From Leeuwenhoekiella aestuarii (GTDB lineage: Bacteria > Bacteroidota > Bacteroidia > Flavobacteriales > Flavobacteriaceae): DNA of 64,000 nucleotides. Below are positions 1-10,949 of this stretch, in pieces. Under the pieces are notes generated by a model. It saw only the letters and a program-made list of their open reading frames with translations. It was not told the DNA's origin and ran no database searches. A program made the translations under genes and the position numbers. Location: assembly GCF_004104055.1 (NCBI RefSeq), contig NZ_QOVJ01000003.1, positions 434,001 to 498,000 of the forward strand, in the 5' to 3' direction. Positions within the stretch are counted from its first letter, which is position 1, and the number at the start of each line of letters is the position of its first letter.

Positions 1-2413
1 TGTATTTTTGAATAGCTCTCTTAAGAGGTCTTGCACCATATTCTTTATCGAATCCTTTGTCACTAATAAAGTCTTTGGCTTTATCGCTAAGTTCTAGATG
101 ATAACCTAGGGTCTCAATACGCTGATAAAGCTTTTTAAGTTCGATATCAATGATTAAGTGAATCTCTTTACGGTCTAATGCATTGAATACAACAACATCA
201 TCTACACGATTCAAGAATTCTGGGGCGAAAGCCTTTTTAAGGGCTTGTTGAATTACACCTTTTGCGTTATCATTTGCTTGCTGCTGACGTGCTGCAGTAC
301 CAAAACCAACACCCTGACCAAAATCTTTCAATTTACGGGCACCAATGTTTGAGGTCATAATGATAACCGTATTTCTAAAGTCGATTTTTCTACCTAAAGA
401 ATCTGTAATATAACCGTCATCAAGAACCTGAAGCAACATATTAAAGACATCTGGATGTGCTTTTTCGATCTCATCTAATAAGATCACAGAGTATGGCTTT
501 CTTCTTACTTTTTCGGTTAACTGACCACCTTCTTCATAACCTACGTATCCCGGAGGAGCACCAATTAAGCGAGAAATGGCAAATTTTTCCATGTATTCAC
601 TCATATCAATGCGTACAAGTGAATCTTCGTTATCAAACAATTCAGTTGCTAAAATTTTTGCAAGCTGGGTTTTACCTACACCGGTCTGACCTAAAAAGAT
701 AAATGAACCAATCGGTTTATGTGGATCTTTAAGTCCTGCACGGTTACGCTGAATAGCTTTCGCAACTTTCGCAACAGCCTCATCCTGACCGATAACCTTA
801 GATTTAATAGATTTAGGTAACTCAGCAAGTTTATTGCTTTCGGTCTTAGCGATTCTATTAACAGGAATTCCAGACATCATAGAAACAACGTCAGCGACAT
901 TATCTTCTGTCACCGTTTCTTTATGTTGCTTAGAATCTTCTTCCCAGTTTTGTTGCGCAACGGCTAACTCTTTTTCAATGTTTTTCTCGTCATCACGTAA
1001 TTTTGCAGCCTCTTCATATTTCTGCTTTTTAACCACAGAATTTTTACGCTCGCGTACTTCTTCTAGCTGACGCTCAAGATCTAAGATCTTTTTAGGAACA
1101 TCAATGTTTACAATGTGCACACGAGATCCAGCTTCATCTAAAGCATCAATTGCCTTGTCTGGAAGAAAACGATCTGTAATGTATCTGCTTGTAAGTGTAA
1201 CACAGGCTTTAATAGCTTCAGGAGTGTACTCAACGTTATGGTGATCTTCATATTTATCCTTGATATTATTAAGGATTTCAATGGTTTCTTCTTCATTAGT
1301 AGGCTCAACAATAACCTTTTGAAAACGACGCTCTAAAGCACCATCTTTTTCAATATACTGTCTGTACTCATCAAGCGTAGTAGCACCAATACATTGTATT
1401 TCACCACGTGCTAAGGCAGGTTTAAACATATTACTCGCGTCAAGCGAACCTGTAGCCCCACCTGCACCTACAATAGTATGAATTTCATCAATAAAGAGGA
1501 TGATGTCAGAATTCTTTTCCAATTCATTCATCACCGCTTTCATGCGTTCTTCAAACTGACCGCGGTATTTAGTACCGGCAACAAGACTAGCAAGGTCTAA
1601 GGTTACTACGCGCTTATCAAAAAGAATACGTGAAACTTTACGCTTAACAATGCGTAAAGCAAGACCTTCTGCAATTGCAGATTTACCTACACCAGGCTCC
1701 CCTATAAGTAGCGGGTTATTCTTTTTACGTCTACTCAAAATTTGAGAAACGCGCTCTATTTCTTTCTCACGGCCTACAACCGGGTCCAGTTTATCTTCTT
1801 CAGCCATTGCTGTAAGATCTCGACCAAAATTATCTAATACCGGAGTTTTAGATTTTTTATTCGATTTATTTCCGGGAGCATTAAAAGGATTTTCTTTAGA
1901 AGAATCTGCAGTGCCATCGTCTTCACTAAACGATTCACTTTTAATAGGCTCTATATAATCGTCATCACTAGTCATCATAAGCTTAAATTGATCTTTTACA
2001 TTGTCATAATCCACTTTGAGTTTATTAAGCAACTTGGTCGTTGGGTCGTTCTCGTTGCGTAAAACACAAAGCAAAAGATGCGCTGTGTTAATAGAAGAAC
2101 TTTGAAAAAGTTTAGCTTCTAAAAAAGTAGTTTTTAAGGCACGTTCTGCCTGTCTGGTGAGATGTAAATTCTTTTTGTCATTGCTGGCCAGGCCAGAACC
2201 GGGATTGGCAGGGCTTAGGATCTCAACCTTACGTCTTAAGTGACTCAGGTCTACATCTAAAGCTTGTAAAATCTCGATAGCTTTGCCGCTTCCGTCGCGA
2301 AGAAGACCTAACATCAAATGTTCGGTTCCTATAAAATCGTGACCTAACCTTAAAGCTTCTTCTTTACTAAAGGCTATTACATCTTTAACTCTTGGGGAAA
2401 AATTATCATCCAT
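1..2413 (-). CDS. clpC: ATP-dependent Clp protease ATP-binding subunit ClpC (partial, C-terminus beyond window)
   Basis: Hsp100/AAA+ unfoldase that feeds substrates to ClpP in the cytoplasm. About 804 residues are in the window; the C-terminal end is cut by the left edge. The start is the ATG at 2411-2413, giving [20 protein letters not shown], a typical ClpC opening. Domains seen in order: the double Clp N-domain (about 1-145), an acidic linker, AAA+ module 1 with Walker A GEPGVGKS near residue 238 and the FIDEIHT Walker B, a UVR/M-domain coiled coil ([18 protein letters not shown]), and AAA+ module 2 with Walker A GQTGVGKT near 574. The M-domain separates ClpC from ClpA. It is divergent from gyrA. 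The family call is secure. Confidence 0.95.
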   Translation of the reverse strand, partial: MDDNFSPRVKDVIAFSKEEALRLGHDFIGTEHLMLGLLRDGSGKAIEILQALDVDLSHLRRKVEILSPANPGSGLASNDKKNLHLTRQAERALKTTFLEAKLFQSSSINTAHLLLCVLRNENDPTTKLLNKLKVDYDNVKDQFKLMMTSDDDYIEPIKSESFSEDDGTADSSKENPFNAPGNKSNKKSKTPVLDNFGRDLTAMAEEDKLDPVVGREKEIERVSQILSRRKKNNPLLIGEPGVGKSAIAEGLALRIVKRKVSRILFDKRVVTLDLASLVAGTKYRGQFEERMKAVMNELEKNSDIILFIDEIHTIVGAGGATGSLDASNMFKPALARGEIQCIGATTLDEYRQYIEKDGALERRFQKVIVEPTNEEETIEILNNIKDKYEDHHNVEYTPEAIKACVTLTSRYITDRFLPDKAIDALDEAGSRVHIVNIDVPKKILDLERQLEEVRERKNSVVKKQKYEEAAKLRDDEKNIEKELAVAQQNWEEDSKQHKETVTEDNVADVVSMMSGIPVNRIAKTESNKLAELPKSIKSKVIGQDEAVAKVAKAIQRNRAGLKDPHKPIGSFIFLGQTGVGKTQLAKILATELFDNEDSLVRIDMSEYMEKFAISRLIGAPPGYVGYEEGGQLTEKVRRKPYSVILLDEIEKAHPDVFNMLLQVLDDGYITDSLGRKIDFRNTVIIMTSNIGARKLKDFGQGVGFGTAARQQQANDNAKGVIQQALKKAFAPEFLNRVDDVVVFNALDRKEIHLIIDIELKKLYQRIETLGYHLELSDKAKDFISDKGFDKEYGARPLKRAIQKY

Positions 2414-2662
2414 AAACGCTCCAATCTTTTTCTTAGATTTTTAAATAGAATAATTCAAAAACCGTTCCGTTCATAACTTTGTAAGTAAATTGACAAAATT
2501 ACTTTCAAAGACACAATGGAAGTTAAGCATACTTATTAAAAACCAAAATTAATTTTTGTTAATAAAAAGCGGTATGTGGCTAGAGGTGAAATACCGAAAA
2601 CACACGAGAAAAACGTATATTGCCCCTTACTGTTTAAACCAATTATTTAAAGATAAATACAT

Positions 2663-5203
2663 ATGGCTGAAGGAGAGAAGTTAATTCCTATCAACATTGA
2701 AGATGAAATGAAATCAGCCTACATTGATTATTCAATGTCGGTCATCGTGTCACGTGCGCTACCAGATGTTCGTGACGGTTTAAAACCTGTACACAGACGT
2801 GTTTTGTTTGGAATGCACGAATTAGGTGTTCGTTCGAATACTGCTCATAAAAAGTCAGCAAGAATCGTAGGGGAAGTACTGGGTAAGTATCACCCACACG
2901 GGGATACTTCTGTATATGACACTATGGTGCGTATGGCTCAGGAATGGAGTTTACGCTATATGCTTGTAGATGGTCAAGGGAACTTTGGTTCTGTAGATGG
3001 TGATAGCCCGGCAGCTATGCGATATACTGAAGCACGTATGCGTAAGATTTCTGAAGAAATGCTAGCGGATATTGATAAGGATACTGTAGATCACACCTTA
3101 AACTTTGATGATACCTTAAAAGAGCCTACCGTATTACCAACAAGAATACCCGGACTTTTAGTAAACGGAGCATCTGGTATTGCAGTGGGTATGGCGACAA
3201 ATATGCCACCTCATAATCTTACTGAAGTTGTAAACGGTATTACCGCATATATCGAAAATAACGATATCGAAATAGACGAGTTGATGCAACACGTTACTGC
3301 CCCAGATTTTCCTACCGGTGGAATTATTTACGGGTATGATGGTGTGCGTGAGGCATTTAAGACAGGTCGTGGTCGTGTAGTACTTAGAGCTAAAGCAATT
3401 ATCGAAGAGGTTAAAGGAAGAGAATGTATCATTGTAAGTGAGATTCCATATCAGGTGAACAAAGCTGATATGATCAAGAAAACCGCTGATCTTGTTAACG
3501 ATAAGAAGATAGAAGGTATCGCTTCTATACGTGATGAATCTGACCGTAAAGGGATGCGTATTGTATATGTTCTTAAGCGTGATGCGATTCCTAATATTGT
3601 GCTTAATACGCTATATAAGTACACCGCCTTACAATCTTCATTTAGTGTAAACAACATCGCTCTTGTAAAAGGTCGTCCACAAATGCTGAATCTTAAAGAT
3701 ATGATTCATCATTTTGTTGAGCATCGTCACGAAGTTGTTGTGAGACGTACAGAGTTTGAGTTGAAGAAAGCTGAAGATCGTGCTCATATTCTAGAAGGGC
3801 TCATCATCGCTTCAGATAATATTGATGAGGTAATTGCATTAATACGAGCAAGTAGTAATGCAGAAGAAGCTCGTAATAAATTAATTGAGCGTTTTGAATT
3901 GAGTGAAATACAAGCTCGTGCAATCGTAGAGATGCGTTTGAGACAGCTCACCGGTCTTGAGCAAGACAAATTGCGCGAAGAGTATGATGATATTATTAAG
4001 CTTATAGAAGATCTTAAAGATATTTTAGCGCGCAAGGAGCGTAGAATGGAAATAATTCAAGAAGAATTAGAAGAAATTAAAGCAAAATATGGTGATGAGC
4101 GTCGTACCAGTATAGATGTTGCGGGTGGCGATGTTAGCATCACAGACTTGATTCCTGACGAGAAGGTTGTGCTTACTATTTCGCACGCTGGCTATGTTAA
4201 GCGTACTTCTTTAGTTGAGTATAAGACTCAGAATAGAGGAGGAGTTGGTCAAAAGGGATCAACTACCCGTAATGAAGATTTCTTAGAACACCTCTTTGTA
4301 GGTACAAACCATCAATATCTTATTTTCTTTACCCAAAAAGGAAAATGTTTCTGGATTCGTGTATTTGAAATACCAGAAGGAAGCAAAACTTCAAAAGGTA
4401 GAGCGATTCAAAACCTTATTAATATTGAGCCAGATGATAAGGTAAAAGCATTTATTTGTACAAATGACTTGAAAGATGAGGAGTATATCAACAGTCGTTA
4501 TGTCATTATGGCAACCAAAAAAGGACAGGTTAAGAAGACTTCTCTGGAGCAATATTCAAGACCACGTACAAATGGTATTAATGCGATAACCATTAAAGAA
4601 GGGGATGAATTACTTGCGGCTAAACTTACAACAGGAGATAGCCAGGTGATGCTAGCAGTCAAGTCTGGTAAAGCTATTCGCTTTGAAGAAGAGAAGACTA
4701 GACCTATGGGTAGAAACGCATCTGGTGTGCGTGGCATAACTCTTGCAGATGATAATGATGAAGTAATAGGAATGGTGGCTGTGAATGATTCAGAGTCTAA
4801 TGTTCTTGTTGTTTCAGAAAATGGTTATGGTAAACGTTCTCTTGTTGAAGATTATAGAGTTACAAACCGTGGAGGTAAAGGAGTTAAAACAATTTCTATT
4901 ACCGAAAAAACCGGAAATCTAGTTGCTATCAATAACGTCACAGATGAAGATGATCTTATGATCATAAACAAATCTGGTATTGCAATTAGAATGGCTGTCT
5001 CAGAATTGAGAGTTATGGGACGTGCAACACAAGGTGTACGTTTGATTAATCTTAAGAATGGAGATACCATTGCGGCAGTTACTAAAGTCAAGAAAGATGA
5101 AGATGATATCGAAGTTGATGAAGACGGAGAAGTAATTGTAAATGATGCTGAAAAAACAGATAATCCAAGTATTGAAAAACCTTCTTCTGACGAGGAAGAA
5201 TAA
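2663..5203 (+). CDS. gyrA: DNA gyrase subunit A
   Basis: Catalytic breakage-reunion subunit of DNA gyrase; with GyrB it introduces negative supercoils. 846 residues, normal for the family. The active-site tyrosine is Y121 in [10 protein letters not shown]. The quinolone-resistance region reads [19 protein letters not shown], so the position equivalent to E. coli Ser83 is Thr82, and Asp87 is Asp86. The C-terminal beta-pinwheel begins with a GyrA-box-like [10 protein letters not shown] near residue 523. It ends in a long acidic tail, common in the family. ATG start without a Shine-Dalgarno. A perfect TAACTTTG -7-like element lies at 2474-2481, but with no clear -33 partner. A TPR gene follows after 28 bases. 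Confidence 0.97.
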   Translation: MAEGEKLIPINIEDEMKSAYIDYSMSVIVSRALPDVRDGLKPVHRRVLFGMHELGVRSNTAHKKSARIVGEVLGKYHPHGDTSVYDTMVRMAQEWSLRYMLVDGQGNFGSVDGDSPAAMRYTEARMRKISEEMLADIDKDTVDHTLNFDDTLKEPTVLPTRIPGLLVNGASGIAVGMATNMPPHNLTEVVNGITAYIENNDIEIDELMQHVTAPDFPTGGIIYGYDGVREAFKTGRGRVVLRAKAIIEEVKGRECIIVSEIPYQVNKADMIKKTADLVNDKKIEGIASIRDESDRKGMRIVYVLKRDAIPNIVLNTLYKYTALQSSFSVNNIALVKGRPQMLNLKDMIHHFVEHRHEVVVRRTEFELKKAEDRAHILEGLIIASDNIDEVIALIRASSNAEEARNKLIERFELSEIQARAIVEMRLRQLTGLEQDKLREEYDDIIKLIEDLKDILARKERRMEIIQEELEEIKAKYGDERRTSIDVAGGDVSITDLIPDEKVVLTISHAGYVKRTSLVEYKTQNRGGVGQKGSTTRNEDFLEHLFVGTNHQYLIFFTQKGKCFWIRVFEIPEGSKTSKGRAIQNLINIEPDDKVKAFICTNDLKDEEYINSRYVIMATKKGQVKKTSLEQYSRPRTNGINAITIKEGDELLAAKLTTGDSQVMLAVKSGKAIRFEEEKTRPMGRNASGVRGITLADDNDEVIGMVAVNDSESNVLVVSENGYGKRSLVEDYRVTNRGGKGVKTISITEKTGNLVAINNVTDEDDLMIINKSGIAIRMAVSELRVMGRATQGVRLINLKNGDTIAAVTKVKKDEDDIEVDEDGEVIVNDAEKTDNPSIEKPSSDEEE

Positions 5204-5231
5204 TTAAAGTCGAATATAAATTTAACAAATA

Positions 5232-6497
5232 ATGAAAACTAAATCTTTATTGCTGGCGGCACTATCGTTTAGCGCTGTAACTTTTGCGCAGAAAAAAGAG
5301 ATAAAATCTGCCGAAAAAACAGTCGAGTCTGGTAGTTATGCCGAGGCACAAACTGAGATAAATGGTCTTGAAGGTATGATGGGCCAAATGGATGAAAAGG
5401 AAAAAGAATATTACTACTTCGTTAAAGGTAGAGCGTATTTAGGAGGTGAAGAAAATAAAAATGCTGATGATCTCCTCAAAGCTATGGAAGCTTTTTCAAA
5501 GGTTAGTGAGTTCAATGATGGTGATAAATATGGTGACGAAGCGATGAACTACAAGCAAACCGCTATGAATGCTGTTATTTCTTCGGCTGTAGACGATCAG
5601 AATGCTCAAAAATATGATGCAGCAGCTAATAAACTCTATACATTATATACACTTACGCCTAAGGATACGTCTTACCTTTATTTTGCGGCTTCTAATGCAG
5701 TAAACGGTCAGAATTATGATACTGCTTTAGATTATTACAGTAAATTAAAAGACTTAGGGTACACAGGTATCGAGACTAAGTATACTGCTAAGAATAAAGA
5801 AAACGGACAAGTAGAGAGTTTTCCATCAGAGCAACAAAGAGATTTATTTGTAAAGTCTGGTTCTCACGAAGATCCTAAAACGGAAGTTACCGAGTCTCGT
5901 TCTGGTGAAATCGCTAAGAACATTGCTTTGATTTATATTCAGGAAGGTAAAAACGAAGAAGCTCTAGGAGCAATTAAAGATGCCTTAGCTGAGAATCCTG
6001 ATGATGATGCTTTATTACGTTCTGCTGCTGATGTTTATCTTAAAATGGGGATGACTGAAGAGTATGAGGCTACTTTAAATAAAGTAATCGCGAAAGACCC
6101 CAATAATCCAGGTCTTTATTTCAATCTAGGTGTTGGAGCTGCTGATTCTGGCAACACAGAGAAAGCTTTAGGTTATTACAGAAAAGCTTTAGAGATTGAT
6201 CCGAATTATGCCGGTGCTAACTTAAATATAGCAGCATTGATGTTAGGTAAAGATAAAGAGATTATTGAGCAAATGAACTCTTTGGGGAATACTAAGGCAG
6301 ATAATAAAAAGTATGAGGAACTTAAAGCTGAACGTTTAAAACTCTATAATGATGCTGTGCCTTATTTAGAGAAAGCAACTTCTGGTGATAAGCCAAATAT
6401 CGAAGCTGTACGTACTTTATATAACATTCACGTTCAATTAGGAAATGATGAAGAGGCTAAAGAGTACAAGACTAAATTAGATGCTATGCAAGGCTAA
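5232..6497 (+). CDS. Exported tetratricopeptide repeat protein
   Basis: 421-residue protein with an N-terminal signal peptide (MKTKSLLLAALSFSAVTFAQ, cleavage probably after the AQ), so it is likely periplasmic or surface exposed. At least three TPR-like helical pairs lie at about 230-335, including the classic stretch EKALGYYRKALEIDPNYAGANL; the N-terminal half looks like degenerate repeats. No catalytic motif is visible, so a scaffold or protein-protein role is inferred. It starts 28 bases after gyrA on the same strand and is probably cotranscribed; a strong terminator follows. The partner or process is unknown. Confidence 0.8.
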   Translation: MKTKSLLLAALSFSAVTFAQKKEIKSAEKTVESGSYAEAQTEINGLEGMMGQMDEKEKEYYYFVKGRAYLGGEENKNADDLLKAMEAFSKVSEFNDGDKYGDEAMNYKQTAMNAVISSAVDDQNAQKYDAAANKLYTLYTLTPKDTSYLYFAASNAVNGQNYDTALDYYSKLKDLGYTGIETKYTAKNKENGQVESFPSEQQRDLFVKSGSHEDPKTEVTESRSGEIAKNIALIYIQEGKNEEALGAIKDALAENPDDDALLRSAADVYLKMGMTEEYEATLNKVIAKDPNNPGLYFNLGVGAADSGNTEKALGYYRKALEIDPNYAGANLNIAALMLGKDKEIIEQMNSLGNTKADNKKYEELKAERLKLYNDAVPYLEKATSGDKPNIEAVRTLYNIHVQLGNDEEAKEYKTKLDAMQG

Positions 6498-6520
6498 AAT
6501 TTAGCAAATAGCTTATAAAT

Positions 6521-6558
6521 AAAAAGTCCGATTCAATTTTTTGAATCGGACTTTTTTT
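6521..6558. terminator. Bidirectional intrinsic terminator
   Basis: Perfect 16-bp inverted repeat: arm 6521-6536 (AAAAAGTCCGATTCAA) and arm 6541-6556 with a TTTT loop. It has a T-run on the plus strand and an A-run at the left end that becomes a T-run on the minus strand. It sits between the convergent TPR gene (+) and amidohydrolase gene (-) and can serve both. Confidence 0.93.
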
Positions 6559-6582
6559 ATGCTTTAAGTTTTTAAAAAGAAT

Positions 6583-7881
6583 CTATTCTGTTCTTTCATA
6601 TTTTTCCATATAGCGTTTCCAAAGCTCAGTTTGATGCGATTCAAGACTGATGCTTCTTCCGTTTATAAAAGCGTGAGTTATATTGTTTCCCATCATTTCT
6701 AATGCGTTTCCGGTGCTAATAAAAAGAGTAGCATCTTTACCAGCTTCTAAAGTTCCTAGTTTGTCTCCAACTCCCAATATGGTAGCAGCGTTCTTTGTGA
6801 TAAGTTGCAAGGCATCTTCAAAACTAAGACCATGGGCAGTAGTTTGCCCGGCATAAAACGGAATATTACGGGATTGCCAGTATTCACCGCTATTACCCAA
6901 AGCGACTGTTACACCAGCATCAACTAACGTCTTAACCATTTTAAATGAAATATCATAATCATCGTCTTCAGCTTCCGGAAGACTGTGTACACGTGCTAGA
7001 ATAACAGGTACATCAGCTTTTGCAATTTGATCGGCAACTTTATAAGCGCGGTAGGCGCCTACTAAAACCACTTTCTCTAAATTCATTTCCTTTTTGAATT
7101 TTAGTACATCTAAGATTTCTTTTTCAGAATCTACGTGTATGTAAAGGTTTTGTGTTCCGTCTAAGACATCTTGCATAGCCGCAAACGGCAGGTTTTTTAT
7201 AGATGAATCACCAGATTCGTAAGCGCGGGACTGTACTATAAAATCTTTAAGATCGGTGATGTCAGAGGCGTAATCCTTATTAGGGCTATAGCCTGCATCT
7301 TCTCCTAACCACCAGCGACCACGTCTAAAACTGTTTGGCCAGTTGAGGTGAATACCATCACCTCTTTTTACCGCTGCATCTTCCCAATTCCAGGCATCTA
7401 GCTGTACAACAGAGGACTCTCCCGAAATAGTTCCGCCCTGGGGCACACTTTGAGCGATAAGCACCCCATTAGGACGCATACTTTCAACAACCTTAGATTC
7501 TGCATTATAAGCGATGATCGCTTCTATATGTGGATTGTACTCACCAATCTCATCCTGATCTTCAGTAGCACGCACCGCAGAGATCTCAACAAGTCCTAAG
7601 GTTGTATCAGGAGCTATAAATCCAGGGTAAACATGTTGTCCATCAATTTTTATGATCTCGCCTTTTAATGGTCGTTTAGTCATCGTAGCATCATAAACGC
7701 CTATGATCTTTCCATCGGTGATAAAAATAAGACTGTTCTGTATCACTTCACCATTACCAATGTGAGCGATACCTCCGGTAAGAGTTATATCTCCACTTTG
7801 TTTAGGAGCTGGAGTTTGCTGAGCATGCAGGCTAAAAGCTGCAAATAACAGTAGGATATATAGTTTTTTAATTGTTTTCAT
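6583..7881 (-). CDS. Exported amidohydrolase-family protein lacking the HxH metal motif
   Basis: 432 residues with a signal peptide (MKTIKKLYILLLFAAFSLHAQ). The fold is that of imidazolonepropionase-like amidohydrolases: a beta-sandwich start (GGIAHIGNGEVIQNSLIFI) and a C-terminal LGTLEAGKDATLFIS motif. Where active relatives read PGFIDxHxH, this protein reads YPGFIAPDTTLGLVEI, with no HxH. The late Asp ligand region reads ALGNSGEYW. I therefore infer it is not a normal metal-dependent hydrolase and may be a partner of the upstream 991-residue paralogue, whose stop is only 2 bases before this start. The family is clear; substrate and activity are unknown. Confidence 0.82.
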   Translation of the reverse strand: MKTIKKLYILLLFAAFSLHAQQTPAPKQSGDITLTGGIAHIGNGEVIQNSLIFITDGKIIGVYDATMTKRPLKGEIIKIDGQHVYPGFIAPDTTLGLVEISAVRATEDQDEIGEYNPHIEAIIAYNAESKVVESMRPNGVLIAQSVPQGGTISGESSVVQLDAWNWEDAAVKRGDGIHLNWPNSFRRGRWWLGEDAGYSPNKDYASDITDLKDFIVQSRAYESGDSSIKNLPFAAMQDVLDGTQNLYIHVDSEKEILDVLKFKKEMNLEKVVLVGAYRAYKVADQIAKADVPVILARVHSLPEAEDDDYDISFKMVKTLVDAGVTVALGNSGEYWQSRNIPFYAGQTTAHGLSFEDALQLITKNAATILGVGDKLGTLEAGKDATLFISTGNALEMMGNNITHAFINGRSISLESHQTELWKRYMEKYERTE

Positions 7882-7883
7882 AA

Positions 7884-10859
7884 TTAGTTTAAGGTTTCTA
7901 ATGTGTCACAATCTAAACGCTGTTTTTCATCTTTTTTAGCAGGCTGCGTTTTTAAACCTTTGTTCTTGGCACCTAGCATCATTGTAGTCAATTTGTTCTT
8001 TTTCTCAGCTATTTCTTGCTTCAATTCTTTATCTTTTTCAATATCAAAATAAACAACACCTTCTACTAAAGTCTTTTCAGCAACTGCACTTACAGACATT
8101 GGGTAGGTTGACCAAAGTACAAGATCGGCGTCTTTTCCTTCTTTAATACTACCGGTGCGGTTCTCTATATGTAACATTTTGGCCGGATTTAATGTAACAA
8201 ACTTCCAGGCTTCTTCTTCAGGGACACCACCATATTTCATTGTTTTTGCAGCTTCCTGATTCAATCTACGGCTCATTTCTGCATCGTCACTATTGATTCC
8301 TGTTAAGACTCCCTGACTCCACATAATTGCTGCATTGTAGGGTATTGCATCATTAACTTCATATTTGTAAGCCCACCAGTCGCTAAAGGTAGAACCAGCA
8401 ACACCGTGTTCTGCCATTTTATCTGCAACTTTATACCCTTCAAGAATATGTGTAAATGTGTTGATTCTAAAATCAAAGCTGTCAGCTACTTTCATCAACA
8501 TATTGATCTCACTTTGCACGTAAGAATGCGAAGTAATAAAGCGTTCTGCATTTAAGATTTCAGATAAGGTTTCCATCTCATAATCTTTGCGAAAAGGCTT
8601 GCCACTATTCTTTCTATTTTGATATTCCCGGGCGCGCTGAAAATAATCTGTAAACATCTGCTGAACTCCCATACGGGTTTGAGGAAATCTGCTGTAGCTA
8701 CCCCAATTGGATTGTTTTACATTTTCCCCTAAAGCAAATTTGATAAATTTGGCTTCGTCTAAAACCATCTCTTCAATACTGGAACCCCATTTGAGTTTCA
8801 TTACTGCAGATTGACCGCCTATAGGATTAGCAGAACCGTGAAGTAACTGAATGGTTGTAACACCACCAGCAAGATCTCTATAGATATCTATGTCATCAGG
8901 ATTCACAGCATCTTTCATACGAACTTCAGCTGAGGAGTTTTGACCCGACTCGTTAATTGAAAATGCAGCAATATGCGAATGTTCATCTATAATTCCGCTT
9001 GTTAAGTGCTTTCCTGTGGCGTCTACGGTCATTGCACCGCCGGCACTAAGATCTTTACCAACTTTAGCTATTTTTCCATTCTTTACTAAAACATCGGTTT
9101 CTTCAAGAATTCCTGCTTCTTCGTTTGTCCAGACAGTTGCGTTTTTAAATAAAATAGTTTTTGCTTCTGGCTTTTTATCATACCCGTAAGCAACATTAGG
9201 ATAGGTGAGGGGTATAACTACTGGAGAAGTTTCTTCTTTATCATCGTTTTCGTTTTTCTTTTCTTCAGTTTCTGAATCAGCTTTTTTAGTAGCGGTAAAA
9301 CTGGTTTCTTTTCCATCAGGAAGAATTGCTTTCCCACTCCAGGGAGTTGTCGCACTTACTTGTGTGATGATGCGTGTGTATTCTTTTGTGTCGGAATCAA
9401 TACCGGTAAACATAACATTCAGCCATCCATCTGTGTAACCAATCTTTGAACCTAATTTGGTATCTCCATTTTTAACGGTTACCGAAGGTTTCTCGGTAGA
9501 TTTAGAGATAGTCATTTCATAGGATTTGCCGCTTACATTCAAAGTGTAGCTCCCATCAATATCAATAACTGAAGCATCTTTAATTATGTTTTGAGAACCT
9601 TGAACCCAGTTTTCGTAAACTATAGATTCCTCATCAAAAATATTTCCTGAGGTTATCAGCAGATTTGCCCAAGCTCCTTGTTTTAAAGCTCCTAAAACGT
9701 CAGATTTGCCAAGTAATTCTGCCGGTATCGTAGTTAAAGCCTTTAATGCTGTTTCTTCTTTTAAACCGTATTTAAAGGCTTTACGAAGCATCGGAAATAA
9801 TTCATCTGGAGACTTAAGGTCATTTGTTGTAATCGCAAACTTCAATCCGGCATCCTGTAGTTTGGCAGGATTGGTAGGTTCTTGATTCCATTCTAGCATT
9901 TGGCTTAAACTAACATAGTCAGCCTGATACGGATCTTCAACATCATAAGCATCTTGAAAATTTACAGGAATTATGTAAGAAGCTTGCGTAGCTTTGACTT
10001 CGTCAATACGCTTATACTCATCACCACCGCCTACAATGGTAAATGGAACTCCGGTCTCTTTAGAAAGACTGGCTATGCGTAAATCGTCATAAAGCCCATT
10101 ACCCACAAAGATTTGCGGTAAATCCATATTTGCGTTTAATGCTTCAAGTGAAAGATCTCGAGTATCTACATTTCCTTTTGCATACCAATCTGCATCTACA
10201 AATACTTGTCTTATGAGTGCAGTAGCACCCATGATAGAACCTGGATACGATTGTTGTGAAAGATTACATTTATCAAAAGAAAAGAACTGAGCAGAGCGGG
10301 TATCTATCAAACGCTCAGCAGTATTTCCGTCAGAATTTAAAGCTACAAGAATACCATTACCTCGCGCAAGACCATCTGCTTTATGTGAACTCACTACACC
10401 AAAACCAGCTTTTAATAAGTCTTCAGCAGCTTTGTTGTCATATTTAAAATCGTTTAATGCATTTGTCTCTGCCCGTATATGATCATTCCAGTAATAACCG
10501 TCGCGTGTTGGTTCGTATTGAGGACTGCGACCGCCTCCTTGTCTTTTAGGAACTTCAACCCCAAATGTAGAATACATTTCAACGAACGAAGGATATATGT
10601 GTTTGTCTTGCAGGTCAATAACAACAGCATTTTTAGGAGCTTTTACAGATTTTCCTACCGAAACTATTTTGCCATCTTTAATGAGGAGGCTTCCGTCTTT
10701 AATAGTTTCTCCCGGAGAAGGATGCAGCGTTGCATTTTTAAAGAATGTGTAATTCGTGTTGATGGTTTTTACCCCATCGTTTACCGGAAAATATTCTTGT
10801 GCTGAAACCAGACAGAACATGAATAATAACCATCCGGTCAAGAATAGTTTTTTGTTCAT
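7884..10859 (-). CDS. Exported double-domain amidohydrolase family protein
   Basis: 991 residues with a signal peptide (MNKKLFLTGWLLFMFCLVSAQ). There are two amidohydrolase-like modules. The N-terminal one (about 35-420) has the fold motifs but reads HIYPSFVEMYSTFGVEV where the HxH should be. A beta-rich stretch with a Lys/Glu-rich linker (about 430-560) follows. The C-terminal module (about 570-960) keeps the metal site: GIIDEHSH near residue 626, FTHILEGYK and GINSDDAEMSRR. The last part is predicted to be the active half, probably a zinc-dependent peptidase or lactamase-type hydrolase in the periplasm. It is first of a two-gene unit with the 432-residue paralogue. Substrate unknown. Confidence 0.85.
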   Translation of the reverse strand: MNKKLFLTGWLLFMFCLVSAQEYFPVNDGVKTINTNYTFFKNATLHPSPGETIKDGSLLIKDGKIVSVGKSVKAPKNAVVIDLQDKHIYPSFVEMYSTFGVEVPKRQGGGRSPQYEPTRDGYYWNDHIRAETNALNDFKYDNKAAEDLLKAGFGVVSSHKADGLARGNGILVALNSDGNTAERLIDTRSAQFFSFDKCNLSQQSYPGSIMGATALIRQVFVDADWYAKGNVDTRDLSLEALNANMDLPQIFVGNGLYDDLRIASLSKETGVPFTIVGGGDEYKRIDEVKATQASYIIPVNFQDAYDVEDPYQADYVSLSQMLEWNQEPTNPAKLQDAGLKFAITTNDLKSPDELFPMLRKAFKYGLKEETALKALTTIPAELLGKSDVLGALKQGAWANLLITSGNIFDEESIVYENWVQGSQNIIKDASVIDIDGSYTLNVSGKSYEMTISKSTEKPSVTVKNGDTKLGSKIGYTDGWLNVMFTGIDSDTKEYTRIITQVSATTPWSGKAILPDGKETSFTATKKADSETEEKKNENDDKEETSPVVIPLTYPNVAYGYDKKPEAKTILFKNATVWTNEEAGILEETDVLVKNGKIAKVGKDLSAGGAMTVDATGKHLTSGIIDEHSHIAAFSINESGQNSSAEVRMKDAVNPDDIDIYRDLAGGVTTIQLLHGSANPIGGQSAVMKLKWGSSIEEMVLDEAKFIKFALGENVKQSNWGSYSRFPQTRMGVQQMFTDYFQRAREYQNRKNSGKPFRKDYEMETLSEILNAERFITSHSYVQSEINMLMKVADSFDFRINTFTHILEGYKVADKMAEHGVAGSTFSDWWAYKYEVNDAIPYNAAIMWSQGVLTGINSDDAEMSRRLNQEAAKTMKYGGVPEEEAWKFVTLNPAKMLHIENRTGSIKEGKDADLVLWSTYPMSVSAVAEKTLVEGVVYFDIEKDKELKQEIAEKKNKLTTMMLGAKNKGLKTQPAKKDEKQRLDCDTLETLN

Positions 10860-10949
10860 AATTTAACTTAATTTAAGAGAATCCTTCTAAATTAAGTTAT
10901 GGCTGGCTTCTTTAGGACTTTTTGAGCGTAATTAAGAAATTTTTAACGC

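Noticed and set aside
2474-2481. gyrA promoter at TAACTTTG
   Set aside because: No TTG at the right distance upstream and a 5' leader of about 180 bases would be needed; left out of the feature list.
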